A DNA stretch of 64,000 nt from Cellulomonas sp. S1-8 (GTDB lineage: Bacteria > Actinomycetota > Actinomycetes > Actinomycetales > Cellulomonadaceae): positions 2,542,001-2,606,000 of the forward strand of contig NZ_CP110806.1 in assembly GCF_026184235.1 (NCBI RefSeq). The letters run 5' to 3'. The translations under genes and the position numbers were made by a program. Below are positions 1 to 9,049 of this stretch, one piece after another. The notes under the pieces are model-generated. The model had not been told where the DNA came from and searched no databases. It saw nothing but the letters and a program-made list of their open reading frames with translations. Every line of letters starts with the position of its first letter. Positions within the stretch are counted from its first letter, which is position 1.

Positions 1-1073
1 TCCTCGACGAAGTTCTCGCGCTGCACGGCGGACCACACCAGCGGGTTGACGGTCTCGACGTACGCGCTGCCCAGCTCGCGGTCCCCGGCCAGCGGACGGG
101 CCTTGAGGAGCGCCTGGAACTCCCACGTCTTGGCCCAGCGCTCGTAGTACGCCGCGTGGCTGGCCAGCGTCCGCACGAGCGGGCCGTCCTTGCCCTCGGG
201 GCGCAGCGCCGCGTCCACGGGCCACAGCGCCGGCTCGCCCGCGGGGGCCGAGCACGCGCGCGCCAGACCGGCCGCGAGCCGCGCGCCGGCGGCCATCGCC
301 TCGTCCTCGGCGATGCCCTCGACGGGCTCGGCCACGTAGACGACGTCGACGTCCGAGACGTAGTTGAGCTCCCGGCCACCCGCCTTGCCCATGCCGATGA
401 CCGCGAGGCGCACGCCGCGACCCTCGTCCTCGAGGTCGGCGCGCGCGACCGCGAGCGCGGACTCGAGCGCGGCGGCCGCGAGGTCGGCGAGCGCCGCCGC
501 GACGCCCGGCAGCCGGCTGAGGGGGTCGTCGGCGGTCAGGTCCGTCGCGGCGATGCGCAGCAGCCGCGTCCGGTACGCGCGGCGCATCGCGTCGACACCG
601 TCGGTACCGGTCAGCCCGGCCACGGGCACGTCGGCGTCGGGGTCGGCGTCGACCGCACGCAGCAGCTCGGCGCGCACGTCCCCGGCCGGGACGCCCGTAC
701 CGGGGGTGGGGTCGGCCACGACACGCAGGTTCGACGGGTGCGCCGCGAGGGTGTTGCCGATGGCGAGCGAGGCACCGGTCACGGCGAGCAGGCGGGCACG
801 CCCGCAGGCGTCCCCGTCGGCGAGCACGTCCCGGAGCAGCGCGGACAGGGTGGGGTCCCGGTGGACCGAGGTGGCGATCTTCGCCACCGCGAGCAGTGCC
901 TCGTCCGGGTCGCCGACGTCCCCCAGCGCGGCGATCACGTGCTCGACGACGTCCCGGTCGACGGTCGTCAGCGCCCGGTCCGTGAGCAGCCGCTCGGCGC
1001 GCGGCACGTCCGCGACACCGACGCGCGACAGCCGCGCCGCCAGCGACGCCCCACGGCCCGTGGACGTCGACAC
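1..1073 (-). CDS. glnE: Glutamine synthetase adenylyltransferase/deadenylylase GlnE (N-terminal part, runs off the window)
   Basis: This is the first 357 codons of the bifunctional enzyme that adds and removes AMP on glutamine synthetase in response to nitrogen status. The GTG start at 1073 lies 4 bases past the glnA2 stop. Around residues 224-243 the frame shows the nucleotidyltransferase signature GMGKAGGRELNY followed by SDVDVVY, whose paired Asp residues bind metal. The family is about 1000 residues, so the second catalytic domain lies outside the window. Upstream glnA2 gives the same glnA2-glnE order as M. tuberculosis Rv2222c-Rv2221c. No separate promoter is visible, so co-transcription with glnA2 is likely. 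Identity is secure; the exact start is inferred. Confidence 0.93.
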   Translation of the reverse strand, partial: MSTSTGRGASLAARLSRVGVADVPRAERLLTDRALTTVDRDVVEHVIAALGDVGDPDEALLAVAKIATSVHRDPTLSALLRDVLADGDACGRARLLAVTGASLAIGNTLAAHPSNLRVVADPTPGTGVPAGDVRAELLRAVDADPDADVPVAGLTGTDGVDAMRRAYRTRLLRIAATDLTADDPLSRLPGVAAALADLAAAALESALAVARADLEDEGRGVRLAVIGMGKAGGRELNYVSDVDVVYVAEPVEGIAEDEAMAAGARLAAGLARACSAPAGEPALWPVDAALRPEGKDGPLVRTLASHAAYYERWAKTWEFQALLKARPLAGDRELGSAYVETVNPLVWSAVQRENFVE

Positions 1074-1077
1074 GGCG

Positions 1078-2415
1078 TCAGATGAGCGGCAGGAACCGCT
1101 GCAGCTCGTACGGCGTCACCTGCGCGCGGTACTCGGCCCACTCCTGGCGCTTGTTGCGCAGGAAGTAGTCGAAGACGTGCTCGCCCAGCGTCTCGGCGAC
1201 GAGCTCGGAGCGCTCCATGACCCCGATCGCGGCCTCCAGCGACGTCGGCAGCGGCTCGATGCCGAGCGCCTTGCGCTCGGGATCCGTGAGCTCCCACACG
1301 TCGTCGTCGGCACCCTCGGGCAGCTCGTACTCCTCCTCGATGCCTTTGAGACCCGCGGCCAGCAGCAGCGCGAACGCGAGGTAGGGGTTCGTCGCGGAGT
1401 CGACGCCGCGGTACTCGACGCGGCTGGAGTTGCCCTTGCCGGGCTTGTACATCGGCACGCGCACGAGCGCCGAGCGGTTGTTGTGGCCCCAGCAGATGAA
1501 GCTCGGGGCCTCGGCGCCGCCCCACAACCGCTTGTAGGAGTTGACGAACTGGTTCGTGACGGCCGTGATCTCGGCGGCGTGGGTCAGCAGGCCGGCGATG
1601 AACGAGCGTGCGACCTTCGACAGCTCGAGCGGGGCGCCGGGCTCGTGGAACGCGTTGCGGTCGCCCTCGAACAGCGACACGTGGGTGTGCATGCCCGACC
1701 CGGGCTGGTCGGCGAGCGGCTTGGGCATGAAGGAGGCGAAGACGCCCTGCTCGAGCGCGACCTCCTTGACGACCGTGCGGAACGTCATGATGTTGTCGGC
1801 CGTCGTCAGCGCGTCGGCGTAGCGCAGGTCGATCTCGTTCTGGCCCGGCCCGGCCTCGTGGTGGGAGAACTCCACCGAGATGCCCATCGACTCGAGCATC
1901 GTGATCGCGGCGCGCCGGAAGTCGTGCGCGGTGCCGCGCGGCACGTGGTCGAAGTAGCCGCCCTGGTCGACCGGCACGAGCGGGCGCGAGGGGTCCGCGG
2001 GCGCGTCGAACAGGTAGAACTCGACCTCGGGGTGCGTGTAGAAGGTGAAGCCGCGGTCGCTCGCGCGGTCCAGGGCACGCTTCAGCACGTACCGGGAGTC
2101 GGCGAGCGACGGCTCGCCGTCGGGCGTCAGCAGGTCGCAGAACATGCGTGCGGTGCCGTGCCGCTCCCCCCGCCAGGGCAGGATCTGGAACGTCGAGGGG
2201 TCGGGCTTGGCGATCATGTCCGCCTCGTACACGCGCGTCAGTCCCTCGATCGCGCTGCCGTCGAACCCGATGCCCTCACTGAACGCCTGCTCGAGCTCCG
2301 CCGGTGCGACCGCCACCGACTTGAGCATCCCGAGCACGTCCGTGAACCACAGACGGATGAAGCGGATGTCCCGCTCCTCGACGGTCCGGAGCACGAACTC
2401 CTGCTGCCTGTCCAT
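1078..2415 (-). CDS. glnA2: Type I glutamine synthetase, GlnA2 class
   Basis: A 445-residue ATP-dependent enzyme that condenses ammonium with glutamate. The N-terminus MDRQQEFVLRTVEERD is the actinobacterial GlnA2 signature. The beta-grasp segment (GFDGSAIEG), the catalytic loop HHEAGPGQNEIDLR and HTHVSLFEG are all present. Start 2415 is chosen over 2424 because AGGA lies 8 bases upstream of it. The region that carries the adenylylated Tyr in GlnA1-type enzymes (consensus NLYDLPPEE) reads DDDVWELTDPER here, with Trp in place of Tyr. This copy is therefore probably not regulated by its neighbour GlnE, whose target would be a GlnA1 elsewhere. In other actinobacteria GlnA2-like enzymes can act on substrates other than glutamate, so its physiological substrate is open. 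Confidence 0.93.
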   Translation of the reverse strand: MDRQQEFVLRTVEERDIRFIRLWFTDVLGMLKSVAVAPAELEQAFSEGIGFDGSAIEGLTRVYEADMIAKPDPSTFQILPWRGERHGTARMFCDLLTPDGEPSLADSRYVLKRALDRASDRGFTFYTHPEVEFYLFDAPADPSRPLVPVDQGGYFDHVPRGTAHDFRRAAITMLESMGISVEFSHHEAGPGQNEIDLRYADALTTADNIMTFRTVVKEVALEQGVFASFMPKPLADQPGSGMHTHVSLFEGDRNAFHEPGAPLELSKVARSFIAGLLTHAAEITAVTNQFVNSYKRLWGGAEAPSFICWGHNNRSALVRVPMYKPGKGNSSRVEYRGVDSATNPYLAFALLLAAGLKGIEEEYELPEGADDDVWELTDPERKALGIEPLPTSLEAAIGVMERSELVAETLGEHVFDYFLRNKRQEWAEYRAQVTPYELQRFLPLI

Positions 2416-2535
2416 GGCGTACATCCTGCCTGATGAACGGGCATGTCGGGGCGACCGTCCACCGCACGGCGGAGCGCGGCGTCTGTGCGCACCCTCACAG
2501 CGGCCCGCGGCACCCCCGCGGCTAGGCTCGGGAGC

Positions 2536-3354
2536 ATGTCGACCAGTGACGCCCCGACACCCCGCCGCGTGCGCGTGCACCACCTCCAGGCCGCCAAGGA
2601 ACGCGGCGAGCGGCTGACGATGCTGACCGCCTACGACGCGATGACGGCACGCCTCTTCGACGAGGCCGGCATCGACATGCTGCTGGTCGGTGACTCGATC
2701 GGGAACACGATGCACGGGTACGCCACGACGCTGCCCGTGACGCTCGACGAGATCGTCGTCGCCGCACGCGCGGTCGCGGGCGCCGTGCGGCGGGCGTTCG
2801 TCGTCGCCGACCTGCCCTTCGGCACCTACGAGGCGGGGCCGGAGCAGGCGCTCGCGAGCGCCGTGCGCGTCATGAAGGAGACCGGTGTCTCCGCCGTCAA
2901 GCTCGAGGGCGGGCAGCGCTCGGTGCCGCAGATCCGCGCGCTCACGCAGGCCGGCATCCCGGTCGTCGCCCACCTGGGCTACACGCCGCAGTCGGAGAAC
3001 GCGCTCGGCGGCCCGCGCGTCCAGGGGCGCGGCCAGGCCGCCGAGCAGGTGAGCGAGGACGCCTTCGCCGTGACGGAGGCCGGCGCCGTCGCGATCGTCC
3101 TGGAGATGGTGCCCGCGCCCGTCGCGGCGCGGATCACGGAGGTCGTGCGGGTACCCACCATCGGGATCGGCGCCGGACCTGCGTGCGACGGCCAGGTGCT
3201 CGTGTGGGTCGACATGGCCGGCATGGGCGACTGGTCCCCGCGCTTCGCCAAGCGCTTCGGGGAGGTCGGCGCGGCCCTGTCGGCCGCCGCCCGCTCCTAC
3301 GCCGACGAGGTCCGCACCGGGACGTTCCCCGACGCGGCGCACACCTTCGACTGA
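2536..3354 (+). CDS. panB: 3-methyl-2-oxobutanoate hydroxymethyltransferase (ketopantoate hydroxymethyltransferase)
   Basis: A 272-residue TIM-barrel enzyme that transfers a hydroxymethyl group from methylene-tetrahydrofolate to alpha-ketoisovalerate, the first committed step of pantothenate and CoA synthesis. The metal-binding stretch [14 protein letters not shown], the active-site region VKLEGG, and [13 protein letters not shown] ([10 protein letters not shown]) and [15 protein letters not shown] motifs are visible. A -10 box TAGGCT at 2523-2528 ends 7 bases before the ATG, predicting a leaderless mRNA and supporting this start over upstream in-frame codons. It is divergent from glnA2, as in M. 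tuberculosis (Rv2225). Confidence 0.95.
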   Translation: MSTSDAPTPRRVRVHHLQAAKERGERLTMLTAYDAMTARLFDEAGIDMLLVGDSIGNTMHGYATTLPVTLDEIVVAARAVAGAVRRAFVVADLPFGTYEAGPEQALASAVRVMKETGVSAVKLEGGQRSVPQIRALTQAGIPVVAHLGYTPQSENALGGPRVQGRGQAAEQVSEDAFAVTEAGAVAIVLEMVPAPVAARITEVVRVPTIGIGAGPACDGQVLVWVDMAGMGDWSPRFAKRFGEVGAALSAAARSYADEVRTGTFPDAAHTFD

Positions 3355-3397
3355 GCCCCGCGTGCCCGGCCGCGGCGGCGCGGCCGGGCCTCCGGCG

Positions 3398-3562
3398 TCA
3401 GGACTCGTCCTGCTGGTCCCACTCCTCGTTGCGCGCCCGCGCGATGTCCAGGGCGTGCTGCGCCTCCTCGCGCGTCGCGTACGGACCCATGAGCTGCGAC
3501 CAGTCGCTGTTGCGCCCCTCCTCCACCTCGCGCGTCCGTGTGTTGTAGAAGTACTCCGCCAC
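3398..3562 (-). CDS. Small SPOR-like protein (54 aa)
   Basis: A short frame encoding 54 residues from a [23 protein letters not shown], then [20 protein letters not shown], then a charged tail ending DQQDES. The [20 protein letters not shown] pattern matches the short proteins annotated in actinobacteria as SPOR domain-containing, usually near map or glnA. There is no signal peptide or membrane segment, so a peptidoglycan-binding role is doubtful. GGAG lies 7 bases upstream of the GTG. It converges on panB and is divergent from map. Function unknown; the pattern match is from memory. Confidence 0.7.
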   Translation of the reverse strand: MAEYFYNTRTREVEEGRNSDWSQLMGPYATREEAQHALDIARARNEEWDQQDES

Positions 3563-3619
3563 GTCGGCTCCTCTCGTCCGGCAGGCCGGGCAGCGCTGCC
3601 GCTACGTAGACTGCCAGCC

Positions 3620-4492
3620 ATGCCGCAGGTCCACTCGTCGCGCACCGCGCTCCTCCCCGGGCAGGTCAGCCCGCGACGCCCGGTCCCCGACCACATCCCG
3701 CGCCCCGAGTACGTCGACAGACCGATGCCGGCGCCGTGGCGCGGCGCCGACGTCAACGACGACGCGACGGTCGAGCGCATCCGCGTCGCCGCCCGGCTCG
3801 CGGCGCAGGCGCTGGCGGAGGTGGGCCGGCACGTCGCGCCGGGCGTGACGACCGACGAGCTCGACGCGATCGGGCACGCGTTCCTGCTCGACCACGACGC
3901 GTACCCCTCGACGCTGGGGTACCGCGGCTTCCCCAAGTCGTTGTGCACGTCGCTCAACGAGGTCATCTGCCACGGCATCCCGGACTCGACGGTGATCCAG
4001 GACGGCGACATCGTCAACGTCGACATCACCGCCTACGTGGGCGGTGTGCACGGCGACACGAACGCCACGTTCCTCGCAGGTGACGTCGACGAGGAGTCGC
4101 GCCTGCTGGTGGAGCGCACGCGGGAGGCGCTGGAGCGCGGCATCACGGCGGTCCGGCCGGGCCGCGAGATCAACGTCATCGGGCGCGTCATCGAGAGGTA
4201 CGCGGCGCGCTTCGGCTACGGCGTGGTGCGCGACTTCACCGGCCACGGCGTCGGCCCGGCCTTCCACACCGGTCTCGTCGTGCCGCACTACGACGCCGCA
4301 CCCGAGTACGCCACGGTCATCGAGCCCGGCATGGTGTTCACGATCGAGCCGATGCTCGACCTGGGCACCGCGGACTGGGACATGTGGGACGACGGGTGGA
4401 CGGTCGTCACGGCCGACCGGCGACGGTCCGCGCAGTTCGAGCACACCCTGCTGGTCACCGACACCGGGGCGGAGATCCTGACACTGCCATGA
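3620..4492 (+). CDS. map: Type I methionine aminopeptidase
   Basis: A 290-residue metalloprotease that removes the initiator methionine from nascent proteins, acting after peptide deformylase. The substrate-binding His sits in VICHGIPD, the metal ligands in [21 protein letters not shown] and FTIEPM, and the last Glu in QFEHTLLV. The N-terminal extension ([20 protein letters not shown]) is the proline-rich linker typical of actinobacterial MapB. TAGACT at 3607-3612 ends 7 bases before the ATG, predicting a leaderless transcript and fixing the start. The stop overlaps the next start in ATGA, so ppgK is probably translationally coupled. Confidence 0.94.
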   Translation: MPQVHSSRTALLPGQVSPRRPVPDHIPRPEYVDRPMPAPWRGADVNDDATVERIRVAARLAAQALAEVGRHVAPGVTTDELDAIGHAFLLDHDAYPSTLGYRGFPKSLCTSLNEVICHGIPDSTVIQDGDIVNVDITAYVGGVHGDTNATFLAGDVDEESRLLVERTREALERGITAVRPGREINVIGRVIERYAARFGYGVVRDFTGHGVGPAFHTGLVVPHYDAAPEYATVIEPGMVFTIEPMLDLGTADWDMWDDGWTVVTADRRRSAQFEHTLLVTDTGAEILTLP

Positions 4493-5268
4493 GCAAGGAC
4501 GCGAGGCACTCGACCATGGACACGACGGCTTTCGGCATCGACATCGGCGGCTCCGGCATCAAGGGTGCCCCGGTGGACCTGGGCACGGGAGAGCTGGCGG
4601 GCGACCGCGTGCGCATCCCGACCCCGCAGCCCGCCACCCCGCAGGCCGTGGCCCGCACGGTCGCCGAGGTCGTCGACTCGTTCGACCTCGACAGGGGCGT
4701 GCCGATCGGCGTGACGTTCCCCGCCGTGATCCTGCACGGCGTCGCGCAGTCCGCCGCGAACGTCGACGCCTCGTGGATCGGCACCGACGTCGCGGCGACG
4801 ATCGGGGAGGCGACCGGCAGGCGCGTGCTCGCGGTCAACGACGCCGACGCCGCGGGGTTCGCCGAGGTGGCCTACGGGGCCGCCAAGGACGTCCCCGGCG
4901 TCGTCCTGGTCGTCACGCTGGGCACCGGCATCGGGTCGGCCCTCGTCGTCGACGGCGCGCTCGTGCCGAACACCGAGCTGGGGCACCTGGAGATCGACGG
5001 GCACGACGCCGAGTCGCGTGCGTCGGACGCCGCGCGGGACCGCGAGGACCTGTCGTGGGAGCAGTGGGCGGAACGCCTGCAGCGGTACTTCTCCGTCGTC
5101 GAGAACCTGTTCTGGCCGGACCTGATCGTCGTCGGCGGGGGCGTGAGCAAGAAGCACCAGCACTTCCTGCCGCTGCTGGACCTGCGCACGCCGATCGTCC
5201 CGGCGGGCCTGCGCAACGCCGCGGGCATCGTCGGCGCCGCGCGCCTCGCGGCGACGCACGGGCACTGA
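4489..5268 (+). CDS. ppgK: Polyphosphate glucokinase
   Basis: A 259-residue ROK-family kinase that phosphorylates glucose using polyphosphate (and usually ATP), an enzyme characteristic of actinobacteria. The phosphate-1 motif [11 protein letters not shown] is near the N-terminus and the phosphate-2 motif [11 protein letters not shown] is in the middle. The polyphosphate-using subgroup shows [15 protein letters not shown] and the C-terminal [13 protein letters not shown]. The start at 4489 overlaps the map stop (ATGA). An alternative ATG at 4516 would shorten the protein to 250 residues and has a weak GAGG upstream. Confidence 0.92.
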   Translation: MSKDARHSTMDTTAFGIDIGGSGIKGAPVDLGTGELAGDRVRIPTPQPATPQAVARTVAEVVDSFDLDRGVPIGVTFPAVILHGVAQSAANVDASWIGTDVAATIGEATGRRVLAVNDADAAGFAEVAYGAAKDVPGVVLVVTLGTGIGSALVVDGALVPNTELGHLEIDGHDAESRASDAARDREDLSWEQWAERLQRYFSVVENLFWPDLIVVGGGVSKKHQHFLPLLDLRTPIVPAGLRNAAGIVGAARLAATHGH

Positions 5269-5321
5269 CCGCCCACCGAGGACACCTCGTGAGATCCCCC
5301 GCCCGTCGCCGGGACAGCGAA

Positions 5322-5337
5322 CCTACGGTGCCGTAGG
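5322..5337. promoter_or_regulatory. Inverted repeat overlapping the desaturase promoter
   Basis: CCTACGG-TG-CCGTAGG is a perfect 7-bp inverted repeat. Its right half overlaps a -10-like TAGGGT at 5334-5339. It lies about 70 bases upstream of the fatty acid desaturase, where a TetR-type lipid-responsive repressor would be expected to bind. The repeat is observed; the regulator is inferred. Confidence 0.55.
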
Positions 5338-5408
5338 GTACGAGCATCCGCACGACGAGCGACCGCTCACCCCCACGGCTGGGAAGTCGAACGAGCCCTG
5401 GAGGTCAC

Positions 5409-6509
5409 GTGGCTCCTGCATCCGTACCTGCGCCCCCTGCGACCGAGACGCGCCCCCGCCAGGCGGCTGCGACCGGGAGCTATCACGAGCTGTCCGCACA
5501 GGTGCGCGAGGCAGGACTGCTGGACCGGACACCCGGCTTCTACATCTCCCTGCTCGTCGGCCTGACCGCCGTGCTGGGCGGTCTGGTCACCGCGTTCGTG
5601 CTGATCGGCCACTCCTGGTGGCAGCTGGCCGTCGCCGCCGGGCTCGGACTGGTGCTCACGCAGTTCGCGTTCGTCGCGCACGAGGCGTCGCACCGCCAGG
5701 TGCTGCTGACGGGCCCCGCGAACGACCGCCTGGGCCGCGTCCTGGCCAACGGCGTCGTCGGCATCAGCCACTCGTGGTGGATGACCAAGCACACGCGTCA
5801 CCACGCCAACCCCAACCGCGTCGGCAAGGACCCCGACATCGAGTGGGACACCGTCTCCTTCCTCGAGGAGGACGCCGCGAAGCAGCGCGGGCTGATGGCG
5901 GCGATCACGCGCAAGCAGGGGTGGCTGTTCTTCCCGCTGCTGACGCTCGAGGGCGTCAACCTGCACTTCCTGGCGTTCAAGAGCCTCATCGCCGCCCCCA
6001 AGTCCCGGCTGCGCACGCTCGAGCTCGTCATCCTCACGGCCCGCCTGAGCATCTACGTGGCACTCGTCGTGTGGGCGCTCCCGCTCGGCATGGCGGCCGC
6101 GTTCCTCGCCGTCCAGCTCGCCGTGTTCGGCGTGTACATGGGGGCGTCCTTCGCCCCCAACCACAAGGGCATGGCGATCATCCCCGCGGACAGCCGCCTG
6201 GACTTCCTGTCCAAGCAGGTGCTCACGTCGCGCAACATCGGCGGCGGCACGTTCATCACCCAGCTCATGGGCGGGCTCGACGCGCAGATCGAGCACCACC
6301 TGTTCCCGAGCATGCCGCGGCCGCACCTGGCCCGCGCCCGCAAGATGGTGCGCGCGCACTGCGAGAGCATCGGCATGCCGTACACGGAGACGTCGCTGGT
6401 GCGGTCGTACGCGCTCGTCGTCCAGTACCTCAACCGCGTCGGCCTGTCCGCGCGCGACCCCTTCGACTGCCCCATGGTCCAGCGGTACCGCTCGCGCTCG
6501 ACCCGCTGA
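5409..6509 (+). CDS. Membrane fatty acid (acyl-CoA) desaturase
   Basis: A 366-residue di-iron desaturase that introduces a double bond into membrane fatty acyl chains. All three histidine boxes are present: HEASH, HTRHHANP and QIEHHLFP; the last QxxHH form is typical of front-end/acyl-lipid desaturases. Hydrophobic stretches around residues 43-95 and 210-245 supply the membrane segments. The GTG start is preceded by GGAGGT at optimal spacing. An inverted repeat over the probable promoter (5322-5337) suggests control by a lipid-sensing repressor. Regioselectivity cannot be read from the sequence. Confidence 0.9.
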   Translation: MAPASVPAPPATETRPRQAAATGSYHELSAQVREAGLLDRTPGFYISLLVGLTAVLGGLVTAFVLIGHSWWQLAVAAGLGLVLTQFAFVAHEASHRQVLLTGPANDRLGRVLANGVVGISHSWWMTKHTRHHANPNRVGKDPDIEWDTVSFLEEDAAKQRGLMAAITRKQGWLFFPLLTLEGVNLHFLAFKSLIAAPKSRLRTLELVILTARLSIYVALVVWALPLGMAAAFLAVQLAVFGVYMGASFAPNHKGMAIIPADSRLDFLSKQVLTSRNIGGGTFITQLMGGLDAQIEHHLFPSMPRPHLARARKMVRAHCESIGMPYTETSLVRSYALVVQYLNRVGLSARDPFDCPMVQRYRSRSTR

Positions 6510-6574
6510 CCCCTCGCGGCGTCCGCTGAGCGGCGCCGCACAGGATCTGCACAGGTCCCGCCGGGAAACCGACC

Positions 6575-7540
6575 GTGGACGAGGCCCGTCCCCCGCACCG
6601 TCGCGGTGGGATGGGCCTCGTGCTTCGTGACCTGCGCTCGTACCCGCGCCCCGACCTGCCGCGGGCGCCGGCGCGCGAGCTCACGGTCGTCGAGGAACGC
6701 ATCGACGCGTGGGCCCGCGCCCGCCTGGCCCGCATGCCGCGCAGCCCTGCGCGGGTGGTCGTCGTCGAGCTGGTCGTCTTCGTCCTCAAGCAGGGCTGGG
6801 CATGCCTCTTCGGTGCCCTCCTCCTCGCGGTGCTGCTCGCCGCGAGGTTCTGGTACCCGGACGACGCGGTGCTCGCCCGCAACGACGCGCTGACCCTCGC
6901 GGCGCTCACCCTCCAGGTGCTCATGCTGGCGACCCGCCTCGAGACGGTCCGCGAGATGCGCGTCGTCCTGCTGTTCCACGTCGTCGGCACCGTGATGGAG
7001 CTGTTCAAGACCGACGTCGGCTCCTGGTCGTACGCCGCGGACGGGGTGCTGCGCGTCGGCGCGGTCCCCCTGTTCTCGGGCTTCATGTACGCCGCCGTGG
7101 GCTCGTACCTGGTGCGTGTGTTCCGGATCTTCGACCTGCGCTTCGACCGCTACCCGGCCCGCTGGGTCACCGCCGTGCTGGCCGCCGCGATCTACGTCAA
7201 CTTCTTCACGCACCACTGGGTTGCCGACGCACGCTGGCTGCTGCTCGCCGGCGTGGTGGCGGTCTACGGGCGCACCGTCATGCACTTCCGGGTGCACGCG
7301 CGCCGGCTGCGGATGCCGGTGCTGCTCGCGTTCACCCTCGTCGCGTCGTTCATCTGGGCGGCGGAGAACGTCGCGACGTTCGCCGGCGCGTGGCTCTACC
7401 CGTCGCAGGTGGACGGCTGGCACGTCGTGGGCGGGACCAAGCTCGTGTCGTGGTTCCTGCTCATGATCGTCTCGGTGGTGCTCGTGGCCTGGGTCTACCC
7501 GCCGCGGCCGCCGGGGCGCGCCGACGACGTCAGGCGGTGA
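6575..7540 (+). CDS. DUF817 family integral membrane protein
   Basis: A 321-residue protein with a short basic N-terminus and about eight hydrophobic segments from residue 60 onward. Family motifs include FLKQG-like (VVFVLKQGWACLFG), MELFKTDVGSWSY and AENVATFAGAWLYP, which match DUF817. No biochemical role is established for the family. The GTG at 6575 has no clear ribosome site; an ATG at 6611 (residue 13) preceded by GGTGGG is an alternative start. Its last 11 bases overlap the 3' end of the convergent ligase gene. Confidence 0.8.
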   Translation: MDEARPPHRRGGMGLVLRDLRSYPRPDLPRAPARELTVVEERIDAWARARLARMPRSPARVVVVELVVFVLKQGWACLFGALLLAVLLAARFWYPDDAVLARNDALTLAALTLQVLMLATRLETVREMRVVLLFHVVGTVMELFKTDVGSWSYAADGVLRVGAVPLFSGFMYAAVGSYLVRVFRIFDLRFDRYPARWVTAVLAAAIYVNFFTHHWVADARWLLLAGVVAVYGRTVMHFRVHARRLRMPVLLAFTLVASFIWAAENVATFAGAWLYPSQVDGWHVVGGTKLVSWFLLMIVSVVLVAWVYPPRPPGRADDVRR

Positions 7541-8987
7541 CGGCGGGCGCGGGCAGCGCGGACTTCTGCGGCTTGCCGCTGGGGGCGAGCGGCACGTGGT
7601 CGACGACGGTCACCGTCCGGGGCACCGCGACCGTGCCCAGCGCGCGCGCGACGCGGTCGCGCAGCGCGTCGGCGTCCGGGACCGATCCGTGCGCCGCGAC
7701 GACCCACGCGTGCACGGCCTCCCCCGTGTCGTCGTCGGGGCGGCCCGCGACGTACGCCTCGGCCACCGCCGGGTCCTGCGCGAGGACCCGCTCGACGGCG
7801 CCGGCGTGCACGAGCTGCGCGTCGACGATGACGACGTCCCGCGCACGGCCGCGCAGGTGCACGTACCCGTCGGTGTCGACCTCCCCGAGGTCACGCGTGC
7901 GCACCCAGCCGTCGACGAAGACCTCGGCCGTCTCGGTCGGGTCGTCCCAGTAGCCCGACGCCTGCCCGGGCGTGCGGACCCACAGCTCGCCGTCGCGCAC
8001 CTGCACGTCGACGGTCGTGGGCGGTCGTCCGACCGACGCGCGCACCGCGGGGGTCGCGAGCATCTCGTCGGGCGTGACCATCGCGATCATCCCGGTCTCG
8101 GTCTGCCCGTACCCGTGGAAGACGACCGGCCCCAGCACCTCGAGCGCCTCGGCGAGCCGCGCGGGTGCCAGGGGCGACCCGGACACGAGCAGCGCCCGCA
8201 GGGTCGACAGGTCGGCGGGGTGCTCGCGCTGCGCGCGCACGAGCTGGTGGAGCCGACCGACGGTGATCACGCTCGCGGTCGCGCGGTGCCGCGTGATCGC
8301 GTCGGGGAACCCCGGGGGCCGGGCCGCCACGAGCACGCCGCCCGCCGCGAGCGTCAGGACGGCGTACTCGAGCACCACCTGGCTGCTCAGCGACCCGACG
8401 ACGAGGTAGCGCTGCAGCCGGGGTGCGAGCGCGGCGACGGCGGGTGGCCACTGTGCGGGATGCGCGGCCCAGGTGGCGGTCAGGGAGGCGTACGTCTGGA
8501 CGCAGCCCTTGGGCCGGCCGCTCGTCCCGCTGGTCCAGGTGACGCGGGCGACGTCGGGGTGCCGGCCGGCCGCGACGGGCGGGCCGTCCGCGGGTGTGGT
8601 CAGCAGGTGCGCGAGGCGGTCGTCGTCGACGACGAGGGCGATGTCGGCGCGCGCGAGCAGGTCGGTGCGCTGCGCCGGTGCCAGGCCGGGCGGCAGCCCG
8701 CACACGCGGGCCCCCACCGTGAAGGCGGCGAGGGTCGCGGCGAACGCCTCGGGTGACACCCCCAGGTCGAGCGCGACGCCGACGCCCGGACCGACCCCGG
8801 TCGCACGCAGCCCCGCCACGGTGCGCGCGACGGCGTCCGCCATCTCACCGGCGCTCACGACCCGGTCGCCGTCCTCGAAGACCGGCCGGGCCGGATCGCG
8901 CGTCAGCAGGTCGAGCACCGGCTGCGGCCAGACCGCCGGACGTCCCCGGCCGGTCGTCACGTCGTGCGTCACGTCGTCGTGCGTCAT
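7530..8987 (-). CDS. AMP-forming acyl/aryl ligase (4-coumarate-CoA-ligase-like)
   Basis: A 485-residue adenylate-forming enzyme that would activate a carboxylic acid as acyl-AMP and pass it to CoA or another acceptor. The P-loop motif TWTSGTSGRPKG, the YGQTETG core and the C-terminal catalytic Lys in PSGKPQKS are intact. The hinge motif is unusual: where the family has Gly and a P-E pair (GRxKDxIxxxGxxVxPxE), this protein has GRARDVVIVDAQLVHAGAVE. It is transcribed divergently from the tyrosine ammonia-lyase-like gene, so p-coumarate or a related aryl acid is a reasonable substrate, by inference. TAACGT at 9000-8995 ends 7 bases before the ATG, predicting a leaderless mRNA. No carrier protein is encoded nearby, which favours CoA as acceptor. 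Confidence 0.82.
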   Translation of the reverse strand: MTHDDVTHDVTTGRGRPAVWPQPVLDLLTRDPARPVFEDGDRVVSAGEMADAVARTVAGLRATGVGPGVGVALDLGVSPEAFAATLAAFTVGARVCGLPPGLAPAQRTDLLARADIALVVDDDRLAHLLTTPADGPPVAAGRHPDVARVTWTSGTSGRPKGCVQTYASLTATWAAHPAQWPPAVAALAPRLQRYLVVGSLSSQVVLEYAVLTLAAGGVLVAARPPGFPDAITRHRATASVITVGRLHQLVRAQREHPADLSTLRALLVSGSPLAPARLAEALEVLGPVVFHGYGQTETGMIAMVTPDEMLATPAVRASVGRPPTTVDVQVRDGELWVRTPGQASGYWDDPTETAEVFVDGWVRTRDLGEVDTDGYVHLRGRARDVVIVDAQLVHAGAVERVLAQDPAVAEAYVAGRPDDDTGEAVHAWVVAAHGSVPDADALRDRVARALGTVAVPRTVTVVDHVPLAPSGKPQKSALPAPAVTA

Positions 8988-9000
8988 GCCGCGGACGTTA
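8988..9000 (-). promoter_or_regulatory. Leaderless promoter of the AMP-ligase gene
   Basis: On the minus strand TAACGT (9000-8995) lies 7 bases from the ATG at 8987, the spacing that places transcription start at the start codon. The CRP-type site at 9001-9016 is centred near -21.5 relative to this start, so the bound regulator would block this promoter. Confidence 0.6.
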
Positions 9001-9016
9001 GGTGACCTATCTCACA
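9001..9016. promoter_or_regulatory. CRP/GlxR-type operator
   Basis: GGTGACCTATCTCACA matches the cAMP-receptor consensus TGTGA-N6-TCACA at nine of ten arm positions. It also has the central TA of the actinobacterial GlxR consensus. Its centre (9008.5) is 41.5 bases upstream of the predicted leaderless start of the ammonia-lyase gene at 9050, the classic class II activation position. The match and spacing are observed; binding is inferred. Confidence 0.72.
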
Positions 9017-9036
9017 TAGTTCTGAAATCAACTACC

Positions 9037-9049
9037 TACTGTCGACCCC
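9037..9049 (+). promoter_or_regulatory. Leaderless promoter of the ammonia-lyase operon
   Basis: TACTGT at 9037-9042 ends 7 bases before the ATG at 9050. No good -35 hexamer is present at 17 bases (the sequence there is acatag), as expected if a class II activator bound at 9001-9016 substitutes for it. Confidence 0.65.

Noticed and set aside
1078..4029. A 983-codon protein extending glnA2 upstream
   Set aside because: The extension runs antisense through panB and map and is low-complexity; the GlnA2 N-terminus and ribosome site fix the start at 2415.
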